From Actinomycetota bacterium (GTDB lineage Bacteria; Actinomycetota; Acidimicrobiia; Acidimicrobiales; Ilumatobacteraceae), in the NCBI GenBank assembly GCA_016213625.1, contig JACQZZ010000024.1, forward strand, positions 1 through 44,674: a DNA stretch of 44,674 nt. The letters are read 5' to 3'. Every line of letters begins with the position of its first letter. The first letter of the stretch is position 1. Positions 1 through 8,795 of this stretch are shown here, piece by piece. The translations under genes were made by a program, and so were the position numbers. The notes below the pieces were generated by a model, which was given only the letters and a program-made list of their open reading frames with translations, was not told the origin of the DNA and did not search any database.

Positions 1-605
1 GCGGCACGCACGTGCGCGCCGCGGGCGACATCGGCACCATCAAGGTCGTCAGCGAGAGCTCCATCGGCAGCAACCTGCGCCGCATCGAGGCCACCACCGG
101 CGCCAACACCGTGAAGCTGCTCCAACGCGACGCCGAGCAGATCTCCGAGGTGGCCCGACTCGTGGGCACCAGCACCGACGATCTGGTCGGCGGTGTCCAA
201 CGGCGCATCGACGAGATCAAGTCGCTGCACGACGAACTGAAGACGCTGCGGTCGAAGCTCGCGAGCGGACGTGCGGCGGAACTCGCCTCGTCGTCGTCCG
301 ACGGCATCGTCGTCGCGCGAGTCGACGGGCTGTCGCCGAACGACCTGCGCGAGCTCGCCATCGCCGTGCGCCAACAGGGCGCGCAGTCCGTGGTGCTCGG
401 CGGCATCAGCGATGCTGGCGGCGTGTCGCTCGTGGCCGCGGTGCAGCCCTCGTCGGGCAAGGTCGCCGGCGACCTCATCAAGGACGCGGCGAAGGCCGTG
501 GGCGGCGGCGGAGGCGGCAAGGGCGACATCGCCACCGCAGGCGGCAAGAACCCCGATGGGCTCGACGACGCCTTGCGCATCGCGGAGGCTGCGGCCAGGG
601 GCTGA
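1..605 (+). CDS. alaS: Alanyl-tRNA synthetase, C-terminal part (5' truncated by window edge)
   Basis: AlaRS charges tRNA-Ala and edits mischarged Ser/Gly. Only the last ~200 residues are present. The frame opens at base 3 with Gly-Thr-His-Val, the tail of the CGGTH zinc-site motif of the editing domain. It is followed by a charged helical linker (around QRRIDEIKSLHDELKTLRSK), then the C-terminal DHHA1/C-Ala domain. That domain ends with the glycine-rich GGGGGGKGDIATAGGK signature that closes most AlaRS proteins. The true start lies outside the window. ruvX follows after 2 nt, the alaS-ruvX-mltG order common in actinobacteria, so these genes probably share a transcript. Identification is firm from the glycine motif and context. 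Confidence 0.96.
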   Translation, partial: GTHVRAAGDIGTIKVVSESSIGSNLRRIEATTGANTVKLLQRDAEQISEVARLVGTSTDDLVGGVQRRIDEIKSLHDELKTLRSKLASGRAAELASSSSDGIVVARVDGLSPNDLRELAIAVRQQGAQSVVLGGISDAGGVSLVAAVQPSSGKVAGDLIKDAAKAVGGGGGGKGDIATAGGKNPDGLDDALRIAEAAARG

Positions 606-607
606 CC

Positions 608-1027
608 GTGCGAGTGCTCGGCATCGACCTCGGCAGCAAACGCATCGGCGTGGCGGTCAGCGATCGCACCGGCACCATCGCGTCACCCCTCACCGTCATC
701 CAGCGATCCGGATCACCGGCTCGCGATCATCAGACCATCGCCAAGCTCGTCCTCGACGAGGAAGCCGAAGCGGTGGTCGTCGGGTTGCCACTGAACATGA
801 ACGGGTCGGAAGGCCCGGCGGCGAAGGCTGCCATTGCCGAGGCCAAGGCCTTGGCTACGGTGGTGGGCGTGCCCGTGCACACCTCCGACGAACGCCGTAC
901 CACCGTCACCGCCGATCGGGCGATGATGGAAGCGGGCATGAACGCGCAAGCACGTCGTAAGGTCGTCGACAAGATCGCGGCGGCGGTACTGCTCCAGCAC
1001 TGGCTCGACGGGCGGCCGCGCGCATGA
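608..1027 (+). CDS. ruvX: RuvX/YqgF-family putative pre-16S rRNA nuclease
   Basis: A 139-residue RNase H-fold protein of the YqgF family, implicated in 16S rRNA 5' end maturation and also called a Holliday junction resolvase homologue. The N-terminal GIDLGSKRIGVAVSD motif carries the first catalytic aspartate. VVGLPLNMNGSEG and DERRTTVTADRAM are the next conserved blocks, and the C-terminal KVVDKIAAAVLLQHWLDG completes the fold. The length is typical. The GTG start at 608 lies 2 nt after the alaS stop. The gene ends in a 4-bp ATGA overlap with mltG, so translation is probably coupled. Confidence 0.95.
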   Translation: MRVLGIDLGSKRIGVAVSDRTGTIASPLTVIQRSGSPARDHQTIAKLVLDEEAEAVVVGLPLNMNGSEGPAAKAAIAEAKALATVVGVPVHTSDERRTTVTADRAMMEAGMNAQARRKVVDKIAAAVLLQHWLDGRPRA

Positions 1028-2193
1028 CGATGATCGACGAACGCCGTTGGCACCACGACCCGTGGGACGACCCCGACATCACCGACGCGCTGGTCATCGA
1101 ACGGCCGCGCAAGAACCGTCGCCCGTTCAAGTGGCTCGTCGCGCTCATGGCTTTTCTCGCGCTCGCTGGCGTCGTGGCGATCGGTATCGGCGGCCTCTGG
1201 TACACCCAACAGGTGAACCCGAAGGGCGACCCCGGCGACCCCGTCACCTTCACCGTCAACGCCGACGACACGTTGGAGACGATCAGCGAGCGCCTGCAGG
1301 ACGAGGGGTTGGTCACCAAGGCATGGGTGTTCCGCTGGTACGTCGATCACCACGGTGGTCTGGAGCTCACGCCCGGCTATTACCAACTCCGTCCCAACGA
1401 CCACATGGGCAACATCATGAGCGTGCTGCGAACGCCGCCATCGGAGACCTTCACCAAGGTCACGTTCCCCGAGGGTTACACCTACGCCAAGATGGGCACG
1501 CGGCTGCAGGACAAGGTGCCGCGCATGTCGAGTGCCGACTTCGGCGTCGCCGCCACCGACGGCACCATCCGATCGAAGTACCAACCCGACGGCATCAACA
1601 GCCTCGAAGGGCTGCTGTTCCCCGACACGTACCAGGTGTCGAACGGCGAGAGCGAAGGCCAGGTCGTGCGCCGCATGGTCGATCTGATGGAGCGCGTGGG
1701 CGGCCAGGAAGGCCTCGACGAATCGGCCATCTCCATCGGCTACAGCTCGTACCAGGTGCTCATCATCGCCAGCCTCATCGAGCGTGAGGCGGCCGTGCCC
1801 GAGGACCGGGCGAAGATCGCTCGAGTCATCTACAACCGACTGTTTTTCGACACGCCACTCGGCATCGACGCGACGCTCTTTTATCAGCAGGACGCCTCGC
1901 GCCCGTTCGACGAGCTCAAGGCGCTCGACACGCCTTATAACACCTACCTGCACACCGGGCTCCCGCCCACGCCCATCGCCAACCCTGGTCGCGCCAGCAT
2001 CCAGGCCGCGTTGAACCCCGCCGCCAATCCGTCGCAGGGCGATCCCATCTGCACGTCGTTGCCCGACGACGTTCCGTGCCTCTACATGTACTACGTGCTC
2101 GCCGACGAGGACGGGCGACATGCGTTCGCCGCCACCCTCGAGCAGCACGAGGAGAACATCCGAAAGGCACGTGAGGCGGGCGTGCTGCCGTGA
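1024..2193 (+). CDS. mltG: Endolytic murein transglycosylase MltG (YceG-like)
   Basis: MltG is a membrane-anchored lytic transglycosylase that cleaves nascent glycan strands and is thought to terminate chain elongation. The 389-residue protein has a charged cytoplasmic N-terminus, one membrane helix at about residues 38-60 (LVALMAFLALAGVVAIG), and an extracytoplasmic YceG domain. The catalytic region is visible as IASLIEREAAVPEDRAKIA, with the conserved glutamate, followed by RVIYNRL and an LGIDATLFY segment. It overlaps ruvX by 4 bp upstream and aroE by 4 bp (GTGA) downstream. It therefore sits between a tRNA synthetase/RNA-processing pair and the shikimate genes, a standard actinobacterial order. 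Confidence 0.95.
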   Translation: MTMIDERRWHHDPWDDPDITDALVIERPRKNRRPFKWLVALMAFLALAGVVAIGIGGLWYTQQVNPKGDPGDPVTFTVNADDTLETISERLQDEGLVTKAWVFRWYVDHHGGLELTPGYYQLRPNDHMGNIMSVLRTPPSETFTKVTFPEGYTYAKMGTRLQDKVPRMSSADFGVAATDGTIRSKYQPDGINSLEGLLFPDTYQVSNGESEGQVVRRMVDLMERVGGQEGLDESAISIGYSSYQVLIIASLIEREAAVPEDRAKIARVIYNRLFFDTPLGIDATLFYQQDASRPFDELKALDTPYNTYLHTGLPPTPIANPGRASIQAALNPAANPSQGDPICTSLPDDVPCLYMYYVLADEDGRHAFAATLEQHEENIRKAREAGVLP

Positions 2194-3020
2194 TCTCCGG
2201 TGCCACGCGCGTGGCGGCCGTCATCGGCAGTCCCGTGCACCACAGCCTCTCGCCGGCGCTGCACAATGCGGCGTTCGCTCAACTCGGGGTCGACTGGGTG
2301 TACGTCGCACTGCACGTCGCACCCGGCGACGGCCAACGCGCCGTCGACGCGATGCGCACGCTCCAGATCTCCGGGTTGTCCGTCACCATGCCCCACAAGG
2401 AGGCCGTCGCCGCATCGGTCGACGAGCTCGATCCCGCTGCCGCTGCGCTGCGCAGCGTGAACACGGTGGTACCCCAGGGCGATGGCTCGCTGAAGGGGTA
2501 CAGCACCGACGGCGCCGGGTTCGTCGCCTCGCTCGCCGCCGCAGGGCACGAGGTGCACGGCCGTTCCGTGTGCCTGCTCGGCGCCGGTGGCGCAGCCCGC
2601 GCCATCGCCGATGCGCTCGCGCGCTCCGGCGCGGCCAGGGTGGCCGTCCTCAACCGCACGCTCGCCACCGCGCAGGATGCCGTGCAGCTCGCCGGCTCGG
2701 TCGGAGTGCTCGGAGTACCGTCCGACCTGCGCGACTCCGACATCGTGGTCAACGCCACCTCCATCGGCATGGGCAGCGACGATCTGCCGTGTGATCCCAG
2801 TGCGCTTCGGGCCGGTCAGGTGGTCGCCGACATCGTCTACCACCCCCGGCACACGGCCTTCCTCCGGGCGGCCCATGCCGCCGGCGCCACCCCGGTCGAC
2901 GGGCTCGGGATGCTCGTGCACCAGGCGGCGCTGCAACAGCAACTCTGGCACGGTCACCTGCCCGATGTGCAGGTCATGGCCGTCGCCGCGGAGCGGGAAC
3001 TCGCCGCACGGCACCAGTAG
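2190..3020 (+). CDS. aroE: Shikimate dehydrogenase
   Basis: Reduces 3-dehydroshikimate to shikimate with NADPH, step 4 of the shikimate pathway, in the cytosol. The 276-residue protein shows the substrate-site motif [11 protein letters not shown] near the N-terminus, the catalytic lysine in MPHKEAV, and VNTVV. The dinucleotide-binding loop is [14 protein letters not shown], and the C-terminal [12 protein letters not shown] is typical. The GTG start overlaps the mltG stop by 4 bp. Its TAG stop (3018-3020) forms the first three bases of a probable -10 box for aroC. Length and motifs are normal for the family. Confidence 0.95.
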   Translation: MISGATRVAAVIGSPVHHSLSPALHNAAFAQLGVDWVYVALHVAPGDGQRAVDAMRTLQISGLSVTMPHKEAVAASVDELDPAAAALRSVNTVVPQGDGSLKGYSTDGAGFVASLAAAGHEVHGRSVCLLGAGGAARAIADALARSGAARVAVLNRTLATAQDAVQLAGSVGVLGVPSDLRDSDIVVNATSIGMGSDDLPCDPSALRAGQVVADIVYHPRHTAFLRAAHAAGATPVDGLGMLVHQAALQQQLWHGHLPDVQVMAVAAERELAARHQ

Positions 3021-3023
3021 CCT
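3018..3023 (+). promoter_or_regulatory. Candidate -10 box (TAGCCT) of a leaderless aroC transcript
   Basis: TAGCCT fits the actinobacterial TANNNT -10 pattern and ends exactly 7 nt before the aroC ATG. This spacing would put the transcript start at or next to the start codon. No Shine-Dalgarno is visible before aroC, and no clear -35 is seen. The same hexamer with the same 7-nt gap precedes def and hisG. Confidence 0.5.
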
Positions 3024-3030
3024 GGCACGA

Positions 3031-4191
3031 ATGCTTCGTTTCCTCACCGCCGGCGAATCACACGGGCAGGCGCTCGTCGTCATCATGGAGGGCCTCCCCG
3101 CGGGGCTCGAGATCACGGTCGACGAGATCCAGGCCGAGATGGCCCGCCGTCGCCTCGGGTACGGCCGAGGGCCTCGTCAGCGGTTCGAGCAGGACGAACT
3201 GACACTCATCGGCGGTGTGCGCCACGGGCGCACGCTCGGTTCGCCGGTGGCCATCGAGATCAAGAACAGCGAGTGGTTCCGCAGCGACAAATGGCACGAG
3301 GAGATGTCGCCGGCCCCCGGTGTCACCAAGGATCCGCTCACGCAGGTCCGCCCCGGCCACGCCGATCTGGTGGGCATGCAGAAGTACGGCTTCACCGACG
3401 CACGCGATGTTCTCGAGCGCGCCAGCGCGCGGGAAACAGCGGCGCGCGTCGCCGCCGGCGCGGTGGCGAAGAAGTTGCTGTCGCATCTCGGGGTCGAGGT
3501 CATCTCCCACATCACGCAGATGGGCCCGGTCTGCAGCAGCGGCGTTCGGCCAACTCCCGCCGACCTCGCCGTGGTCGACGCGTCCGAGGTTCGCTGCTTC
3601 GACCCGGTGGCCGGCGACGCGATGATCGAGGAGATCAAGGCCTGCGCCAAGGACGGCGACTCGCTCGGCGGTGTCGCCGAGGTGCTGGCCTACGGCGTGC
3701 CCGTGGGTCTCGGCAGCCACGTCCACTGGGACCGCAAGATCGACGCTGCGCTCGCCCAGGCCATCATGAGCATCCAGGCGGTGAAGGGCGTGGAGATCGG
3801 CGACGCGTTCGACGTGGCGGGCCGGCGCGGCAGCGTTGCTCACGACGCCATCTCGTGGGTGCCGCAGCTCAACGACTACCGGCGCGACAGCACCCTGGCA
3901 GGCGGCACCGAGGGCGGCATCACCACCGGTGAACTGCTGGTGGTGCGCGCGGCGATGAAGCCGCTCGCCACGCTCAACCGGCCCACGCTGAAAACGGTCG
4001 ACGTCGTCACCAAGGAACAGACCGTCAGCTTCAAGGAGCGCACCGACGTCACCGCGGTCCCCGCGATGGGTGTGGTGGCCGAGACGATGGTTGCCCTGGT
4101 GCTGGCCGCCGAGGCCCAGCGCAAGTTCGGGGGCGACAGCGTGTCCGAGTTCGTGCGCAACGCGCAGGCGTTCCGCGAGACGCTTCCCTGA
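3031..4191 (+). CDS. aroC: Chorismate synthase
   Basis: Converts 5-enolpyruvylshikimate-3-phosphate to chorismate using reduced FMN, the last step of the common aromatic pathway. The 386-residue protein begins with [12 protein letters not shown], the chorismate synthase signature. It continues with [16 protein letters not shown] and [18 protein letters not shown], all conserved family blocks. The frame is open further upstream into aroE, but the ATG at 3031 is the only start that places GESHG at the usual N-terminal position. Eleven bases separate it from aroE. No Shine-Dalgarno is seen, which fits a leaderless mRNA from the TAGCCT box. Confidence 0.96.
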   Translation: MLRFLTAGESHGQALVVIMEGLPAGLEITVDEIQAEMARRRLGYGRGPRQRFEQDELTLIGGVRHGRTLGSPVAIEIKNSEWFRSDKWHEEMSPAPGVTKDPLTQVRPGHADLVGMQKYGFTDARDVLERASARETAARVAAGAVAKKLLSHLGVEVISHITQMGPVCSSGVRPTPADLAVVDASEVRCFDPVAGDAMIEEIKACAKDGDSLGGVAEVLAYGVPVGLGSHVHWDRKIDAALAQAIMSIQAVKGVEIGDAFDVAGRRGSVAHDAISWVPQLNDYRRDSTLAGGTEGGITTGELLVVRAAMKPLATLNRPTLKTVDVVTKEQTVSFKERTDVTAVPAMGVVAETMVALVLAAEAQRKFGGDSVSEFVRNAQAFRETLP

Positions 4192-4208
4192 GTCGTGATC
4201 GTCAACTC

Positions 4209-4718
4209 ATGATCAGCCCCTCCCAGCACCTGGTGCTCGTGGGCATGATGGGCACCGGCAAGACCACGGTCGCCCGCGTGCTCGGCGATCGTCTGTCGCG
4301 CCCGGTGCTCGACAGCGACGCGGTCATCGAGGCCCGCACGGGCCGTACCGTGCGCGAGATCTTCGCCGCCGACGGCGAGCCCGCGTTCCGGGCGCTCGAG
4401 ACCGAGGTGCTGCGTCAGGCTCTGGCGAGCGACACCCCCAGCATCATCGCTGCGGCCGGCGGTGTGGTGCTCAGCGCCACCAACCGGGCGCTGTTGAAGT
4501 CGTCCGGTGCCCGAGTGGTCTGGCTGTGCGCCGACCCGGCCACGCTCGTCGAGCGGGTGAAGGGCGGTGGCCACCGTCCGCTGCTCGACACCGATCCAGC
4601 GGGTACTTTGCAGCGCATGTTCGACGAACGGGAACCGTTGTACCGCGAGGTGGCCGACGCCATCGTGCTCATCGACAGTCGCTCGGTCGGCGAGGTCGTC
4701 GAGGCGGTCCTTCGATGA
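4209..4718 (+). CDS. aroK: Shikimate kinase
   Basis: Phosphorylates shikimate at O3 with ATP. The 169-residue P-loop protein has Walker A GMMGTGKTT near residue 14, the substrate-binding DSDAVIEARTGRTVREIF block, FRALETEVL, and the AAGGVVLS motif. Length is typical for a monofunctional AroK. It begins 17 nt after aroC with no obvious Shine-Dalgarno and overlaps aroB by 4 bp (ATGA). This is the usual aroC-aroK-aroB order. Confidence 0.95.
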   Translation: MISPSQHLVLVGMMGTGKTTVARVLGDRLSRPVLDSDAVIEARTGRTVREIFAADGEPAFRALETEVLRQALASDTPSIIAAAGGVVLSATNRALLKSSGARVVWLCADPATLVERVKGGGHRPLLDTDPAGTLQRMFDEREPLYREVADAIVLIDSRSVGEVVEAVLR

Positions 4719-5722
4719 TCACCGTCAGGGTCCCGCTCGGCGAGCGCAGCTACGACGTGCTCGTCGGCCACGGTGCGCGTCGCGAGCTGGCTGCGATGCT
4801 GCCGTCCACCGCTCGTCGGGCAGCGGTCGTCACCCAAGAGGGCATCCCGTTCGACGTGGATCCCGGCATGCCGTTCGAGCGTTTCGAGATCGGTCAGGGC
4901 GAGGACCACAAGACCCTCGCCACCATCGAACGGCTGTGCAGCGGGTTCGCCGGCATGGGGCTCACCCGTCACGACGTCGTCATCGGCGTGGGCGGCGGCA
5001 TGGTCACCGACGTCGCCGGGTTCGCAGCAGCGTCCTGGCACCGCGGCATTCCCATCGTGCACGTCAGCACCAGCTTGGTCGGCATGGTCGACGCTGCCAT
5101 CGGAGGCAAGACCGGGGTGAACCTGCCCGAGGGCAAGAACCTGGTCGGTGCGTACTGGCAGCCGAGCGGTGTGGTCTGCGACCTCGATGCGCTGGCCACG
5201 CTGCCGCCACGCGAGGTGCGTTGCGGCCGTGGCGAGATGGCCAAGTACCACTTCCTCACCGGCGACGACCTGCTGGCGATGGACGAGGCCGAGCGCATCG
5301 CCCGCTGTGTGCAGATCAAGGCCGACATCGTGTCGTCCGACGAGCGTGAGGGCGGTCGCCGCGCGCTGCTCAACTACGGCCACACCTTGGCGCACGCGCT
5401 CGAGATCGCCACCGGTCACTCCTTGGCACACGGCGAGGCCGTCGCCGTCGGCCTGGTGTACGCGGCGCATCTCGCGCACCGTCTCGGCCGCATCGACCAG
5501 GTGCGGGTGCAACAGCACTACGACGTCGTCGGCGGCTCGTACGAACTGGGCACCTCACTCCCGAGCGGGCTCGCGGCGACCGAGCTCGTGGGGCTGATGG
5601 GTCGCGACAAGAAGGTGCTGTCCGATGGGCTCACCTTCGTGCTCGACGGACCGAACGGCGTGGAGGTCGTCGCGGGAGTCGACCCCGAACTGGCCGGCGC
5701 CACCCTCGCCGACATGCGATGA
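4715..5722 (+). CDS. aroB: 3-dehydroquinate synthase
   Basis: Closes DAHP to 3-dehydroquinate using NAD and a divalent metal, step 2 of the shikimate pathway. Visible motifs are the NAD-binding GVGGGMVTDVAGF, the substrate block VDAAIGGKTGVNLPEGKN, and LPPREVRCGRGEMAKY. The metal-ligand regions are DEREGGRRALLNYGHTLAHA and HGEAVAVGLVYAAHLA. The chosen ATG overlaps the aroK stop by 4 bp and gives 335 residues, slightly shorter than the roughly 360 typical of the family. The shortening is at the N-terminus and middle, and all catalytic blocks are present. It also overlaps the downstream GNAT gene by 4 bp. Confidence 0.95.
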   Translation: MITVRVPLGERSYDVLVGHGARRELAAMLPSTARRAAVVTQEGIPFDVDPGMPFERFEIGQGEDHKTLATIERLCSGFAGMGLTRHDVVIGVGGGMVTDVAGFAAASWHRGIPIVHVSTSLVGMVDAAIGGKTGVNLPEGKNLVGAYWQPSGVVCDLDALATLPPREVRCGRGEMAKYHFLTGDDLLAMDEAERIARCVQIKADIVSSDEREGGRRALLNYGHTLAHALEIATGHSLAHGEAVAVGLVYAAHLAHRLGRIDQVRVQQHYDVVGGSYELGTSLPSGLAATELVGLMGRDKKVLSDGLTFVLDGPNGVEVVAGVDPELAGATLADMR

Positions 5723-6288
5723 CCCAGGAGCTCCGAACCGGGCGCCTGTGGTTGCGCGGATGGACCGAGGCCGACCGAGCACCGTACGCGGCGCTCAACG
5801 CCGATCCGGCGGTCATGGAGTACTTCCCCAGCACGCTCACTGCACCGCAGAGCGACGAGATGGTGGCACGTATGCAGGCAGGTCTCGACCAGCGTGGCTA
5901 TGGCCTCTGGGCCACCGAGCGGCTCGACACGGGTGAGTGCATCGGTTTCGTCGGTGTGGCGATGCCCACCTGGGAAGTGGAGGGGCTCACGCCCTGCGTG
6001 GAGATCGGGTGGCGACTCGCTCGGCAGCACTGGGGTCAAGGCTTCGCTCCAGAGGCCGCGTCGGAGGTGCTGCGGTTCGCCTTCGAACACATCGAGCTCC
6101 CGCGCGACGAAGTGGTCAGCTTCACCACCGTCACGAACCACCGTTCCCGTCGCGTGATGGAGAAGATCGGCCTCACCGTCGACCCTCGCCGCGAGTTCGA
6201 CCATCCGATGACCCCCGGCTGGTGGGGGCTGCGACACGTCGTGTACTGCATTGATCGACCGACCTGGAAGGCGGGCGTGGCACGATAG
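5719..6288 (+). CDS. GNAT-family N-acetyltransferase (RimJ/RimL-like)
   Basis: A 189-residue acetyltransferase of the Acetyltransf_3 type. Members transfer acetyl from acetyl-CoA to protein N-termini or small amines; the substrate here cannot be told. The N-terminal LRTGRLWLRGWTEADRAPYA block is the usual RimJ/RimL opening. EIGWRLARQHWGQGFAPEA contains the pyrophosphate-binding Q/R-x-x-G-x-A region, and NHRSRRVMEKIGL is the C-terminal conserved helix. It is translationally fused into the aromatic cluster, with a 4-bp overlap with aroB, and is followed 4 nt later by aroQ. A role in the aromatic pathway is not implied by its sequence. Confidence 0.85.
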   Translation: MTQELRTGRLWLRGWTEADRAPYAALNADPAVMEYFPSTLTAPQSDEMVARMQAGLDQRGYGLWATERLDTGECIGFVGVAMPTWEVEGLTPCVEIGWRLARQHWGQGFAPEAASEVLRFAFEHIELPRDEVVSFTTVTNHRSRRVMEKIGLTVDPRREFDHPMTPGWWGLRHVVYCIDRPTWKAGVAR

Positions 6289-6292
6289 GCGG

Positions 6293-6733
6293 GTGGCCAC
6301 CATCGCCCTCCTCCACGGACCCAACCTGAACCTGCTCGGACAGCGCGAGCCGCACATCTACGGGTCGGCGTCCCTCGCCGACTACGAGGCCGCGGTCGTC
6401 GTCGCCGCAGAGCGTCATGGGCACACCGTGTCGGCGTTCCAGACGAACCACGAGGGCGAGCTGGTCGACGCCATCCATCGGGCACGGCACGACGCCGCGG
6501 CCATCATCATCAACCCTGGCGCGTTCACGCATTACGCCTGGTCGTTGCACGATGCGTTGGCAGCGTTCAACGGCCCCGTCATCGAGGTGCACATCTCGAA
6601 TCCCAACGCTCGCGAACCATGGCGCCACACGAGCGTGGTCGCTCCCGTGGCCACGGGTTCCATCATGGGTCTCGGCATGCACGGCTACGAACTGGCGGTC
6701 GAGGCCGTGGCACGCCGGTTGGCGGCCTCGTGA
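6293..6733 (+). CDS. aroQ: Type II 3-dehydroquinate dehydratase
   Basis: Dehydrates 3-dehydroquinate to 3-dehydroshikimate by the type II mechanism. The GTG at 6293 begins M-A-T-I-A-L-L-H-G-P-N-L-N-L-L-G, the family's opening signature. It gives 146 residues, the standard length; the open frame extends upstream but would add a non-homologous extension. The catalytic loop tyrosine lies in REPHIYGS, NPGAFTHYAWSLHDAL carries the substrate asparagine, and EVHISNPNARE contains the catalytic histidine. It overlaps the following peptidase by 4 bp. Dodecameric assembly is expected from the family. Confidence 0.95.
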   Translation: MATIALLHGPNLNLLGQREPHIYGSASLADYEAAVVVAAERHGHTVSAFQTNHEGELVDAIHRARHDAAAIIINPGAFTHYAWSLHDALAAFNGPVIEVHISNPNAREPWRHTSVVAPVATGSIMGLGMHGYELAVEAVARRLAAS

Positions 6734-7827
6734 CCGTCGCGCAACGGGTCCAGCGTGTCCGCGCCCGCCTGTCGGGGGCCGACGTGCTCCTGGTGAGCGA
6801 CCTCACCAATGTGCGGTGGCTCACCGGCTTCACCGGATCGAACGGATGGGTCGTGATCGGCCCCGACTCGATGACCCTCGTCACCGACGGTCGCTATGGG
6901 CAGCAGGCCGCTGCACAGCTCGCCGCGGCCGGTGTCGAAGCCGACGTGCTGGTGGGCGCCACCGGGGCCGCGACGCTCGAGCACATCGCCGCCACGTGCG
7001 CTCCGTTCGCGACGGTCGGCTTCGAGGCCACCAGCGTCACCTATGCCCAGCACGGCCAGTATCGAGCTGCGCTGACGGCCACGCTGGTGCCCACCTCCGG
7101 CGTGGTGGAGGCAGAGCGGCGCATCAAGGACTCCGACGAGATCGAGTCCATCGCGCGTGCCTGCCGCATCGCCGACGCCGTGCTGGCCGAGGTGGTCCCG
7201 TCCCTCGGCGACGGCCTCACCGAGGCGCAGGTGCGGAACCGGCTCGAGCTGCGCATGCGCGAACTCGGCGCCAGCGGCCCGAGCTACGACACGATCGTGG
7301 CCACCGGTCCCATCAACGCCGCGCTGCCACACCATCGCCCCACCGACACCCTCATCGAGCCCGGCCACACGGTCATCATCGACGTCGGAGCGCTGGTCGA
7401 CGGCTATCACAGCGACATGACCCGTACCTTCGTGGTGGGAGCGCCCACGGCGCTGCAGACCAAGCTCTACGAGCTGGTGCTCACCGCGCAGCGGGCCGGG
7501 GTGGCCGCGGTGGCCGCCGGGATGAGCGTGAAGGAGCTCGACGGCGTGTGCCGTGGCATCATCGCCGACGCCGGGTACGGCGACTGGTTCACCCACGGAA
7601 CCGGCCATGGGGTGGGGCTCCTCATCCACGAGGACCCCTTCGTCAATCGTGCGGGTGACGCCATTTTGCAGGTGGGCGACGTCGTAACCGTGGAGCCAGG
7701 CGTCTATCGTGAAGGTTTCGGCGGCGTTCGTGTCGAGGACCTGGTGGTCGTCACCAGCGACGGATGCCGCGTCCTCACTGCATCTCCGAAGGATTCTCCG
7801 TGCCTGCCATCACCACCAACGACCTGA
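6730..7827 (+). CDS. M24-family Xaa-Pro peptidase (PepP/PepQ-like)
   Basis: A dinuclear metallopeptidase that removes the N-terminal residue before proline or cleaves X-Pro dipeptides. The 365-residue protein has an N-terminal creatinase-like domain ([20 protein letters not shown]) and a C-terminal pita-bread domain. Metal ligands are visible in [19 protein letters not shown] (two Asp), [15 protein letters not shown] (His), VEPGVYREG (Glu) and [10 protein letters not shown] (Glu). The GTG start overlaps aroQ by 4 bp. The last 28 bases overlap the efp start, so the terminal residues are unlikely to be conserved. A peptidase of this class directly upstream of efp is a very common actinobacterial arrangement. 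Aminopeptidase versus dipeptidase cannot be settled. Confidence 0.92.
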   Translation: MTVAQRVQRVRARLSGADVLLVSDLTNVRWLTGFTGSNGWVVIGPDSMTLVTDGRYGQQAAAQLAAAGVEADVLVGATGAATLEHIAATCAPFATVGFEATSVTYAQHGQYRAALTATLVPTSGVVEAERRIKDSDEIESIARACRIADAVLAEVVPSLGDGLTEAQVRNRLELRMRELGASGPSYDTIVATGPINAALPHHRPTDTLIEPGHTVIIDVGALVDGYHSDMTRTFVVGAPTALQTKLYELVLTAQRAGVAAVAAGMSVKELDGVCRGIIADAGYGDWFTHGTGHGVGLLIHEDPFVNRAGDAILQVGDVVTVEPGVYREGFGGVRVEDLVVVTSDGCRVLTASPKDSPCLPSPPTT

Positions 7828-8363
7828 AGAACGGCATCACGCTCGAGCTCGATGGCGTTCTGTTCACGGTCGTCGAGTTCCAGCACGTCAAGCCCGGCAA
7901 GGGCGGCGCGTTCGTCCGCTCCAAGATCCGCAACCTGCGCACCGGTGCGGTCATCGACCGCACGTTCAACGCCGGGGTCCGCGTCGAGCAGGCCATGCTC
8001 GACAAGAAGGACATGCAGTTCCTCTACCGCGACGGCGACGAGTACGTGTTCATGGACCTCGAGAGCTATGACCAGCAGAACGTGTCGCCCGTGGCGCTCG
8101 GCGACGCCGCCGATTACATGGTCGAGAACAGTGTCGCCATCATCGCCTTCTACAACGGCGAGATCGTCACGGTCGAGATCCCTGCGTCGGTGGAACTCAC
8201 CATCACCGAGACCGAGCCCGGTATCCAGGGCGACCGTGTCAGCGGTGCCCGCAAGCCCGCCACCCTCGAGACCGGCAAGGTCATCCAGGTGCCGTTGTTC
8301 ATCAACATCGGCGACCGGGTGAAGGTCGACACCCGCTCCGGCGACTACATCACGCGGGTCTGA
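7800..8363 (+). CDS. efp: Translation elongation factor P
   Basis: EF-P binds between the P and E sites and relieves stalling at polyproline stretches. The 187-residue protein starts at GTG 7800, chosen because [12 protein letters not shown] is the conserved N-terminus. An AAGGA Shine-Dalgarno (7789-7793) lies 6 nt upstream; the frame's earlier in-frame starts fall inside the peptidase gene. The modifiable lysine loop reads [10 protein letters not shown], as in the lysine-tipped actinobacterial form. The C-terminal OB domain contains [19 protein letters not shown]. It is followed after 3 nt by nusB. Confidence 0.96.
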   Translation: MPAITTNDLKNGITLELDGVLFTVVEFQHVKPGKGGAFVRSKIRNLRTGAVIDRTFNAGVRVEQAMLDKKDMQFLYRDGDEYVFMDLESYDQQNVSPVALGDAADYMVENSVAIIAFYNGEIVTVEIPASVELTITETEPGIQGDRVSGARKPATLETGKVIQVPLFINIGDRVKVDTRSGDYITRV

Positions 8364-8366
8364 CCC

Positions 8367-8795
8367 GTGGCCCGACGCGAGTCACGTCCGGCACGACCGG
8401 TCGACGACGTCCGCAGCGACGCACGCGAGCGTGCGCTCATCCTGCTGTACGAGGCCGAGACCAAGGGCATCGCTCCCTCCGAGGTGCTCGCCGCACAGAT
8501 CGCGGCCCCCGACCAGCTCACGCGCGTGCTCGTCGAAGGCGTGCAGACCCACCAGGCCCAGCTCGACGAGGCCATTGCCGCGCATGCCAAGGGGTGGACA
8601 CTGGCGCGCATGCCGGCCATCGACCGCATCGTGCTGCGCGTGGCGGCATTCGAATTGCTCGGCCGGCGCGACGTCCCGGTCGCCGTGGTGCTCGACGAAG
8701 CGGTCGAACTGGCGAAGCGGTTCAGCACCGACGACTCCGGTCGTTTCGTCAACGGAGTGCTCGCCGCACTGGTGCCGGTGCTCCGGGCGGCATGA
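8367..8795 (+). CDS. nusB: Transcription antitermination factor NusB
   Basis: An all-helical protein that with NusE (S10) binds boxA RNA to form the rRNA antitermination complex. The 142-residue product has the family blocks RERALILLYEAETKG, GWTLARMPAIDRIVLRVAAFEL, VPVAVVLDEAVELAKRF and DDSGRFVNGVLAAL. The GTG start lies 3 nt after the efp stop, and an ATGA overlap leads into the DUF2079 gene. Its boxA target is relevant to this window because an rRNA leader with boxA-like sequences lies at its right end. Confidence 0.95.
   Translation: MARRESRPARPVDDVRSDARERALILLYEAETKGIAPSEVLAAQIAAPDQLTRVLVEGVQTHQAQLDEAIAAHAKGWTLARMPAIDRIVLRVAAFELLGRRDVPVAVVLDEAVELAKRFSTDDSGRFVNGVLAALVPVLRAA

Noticed and set aside
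730..2148. A 472-codon minus-strand open frame opposite ruvX and mltG
   Set aside because: Composition and lack of motifs mark it as the shadow of two clear plus-strand genes.
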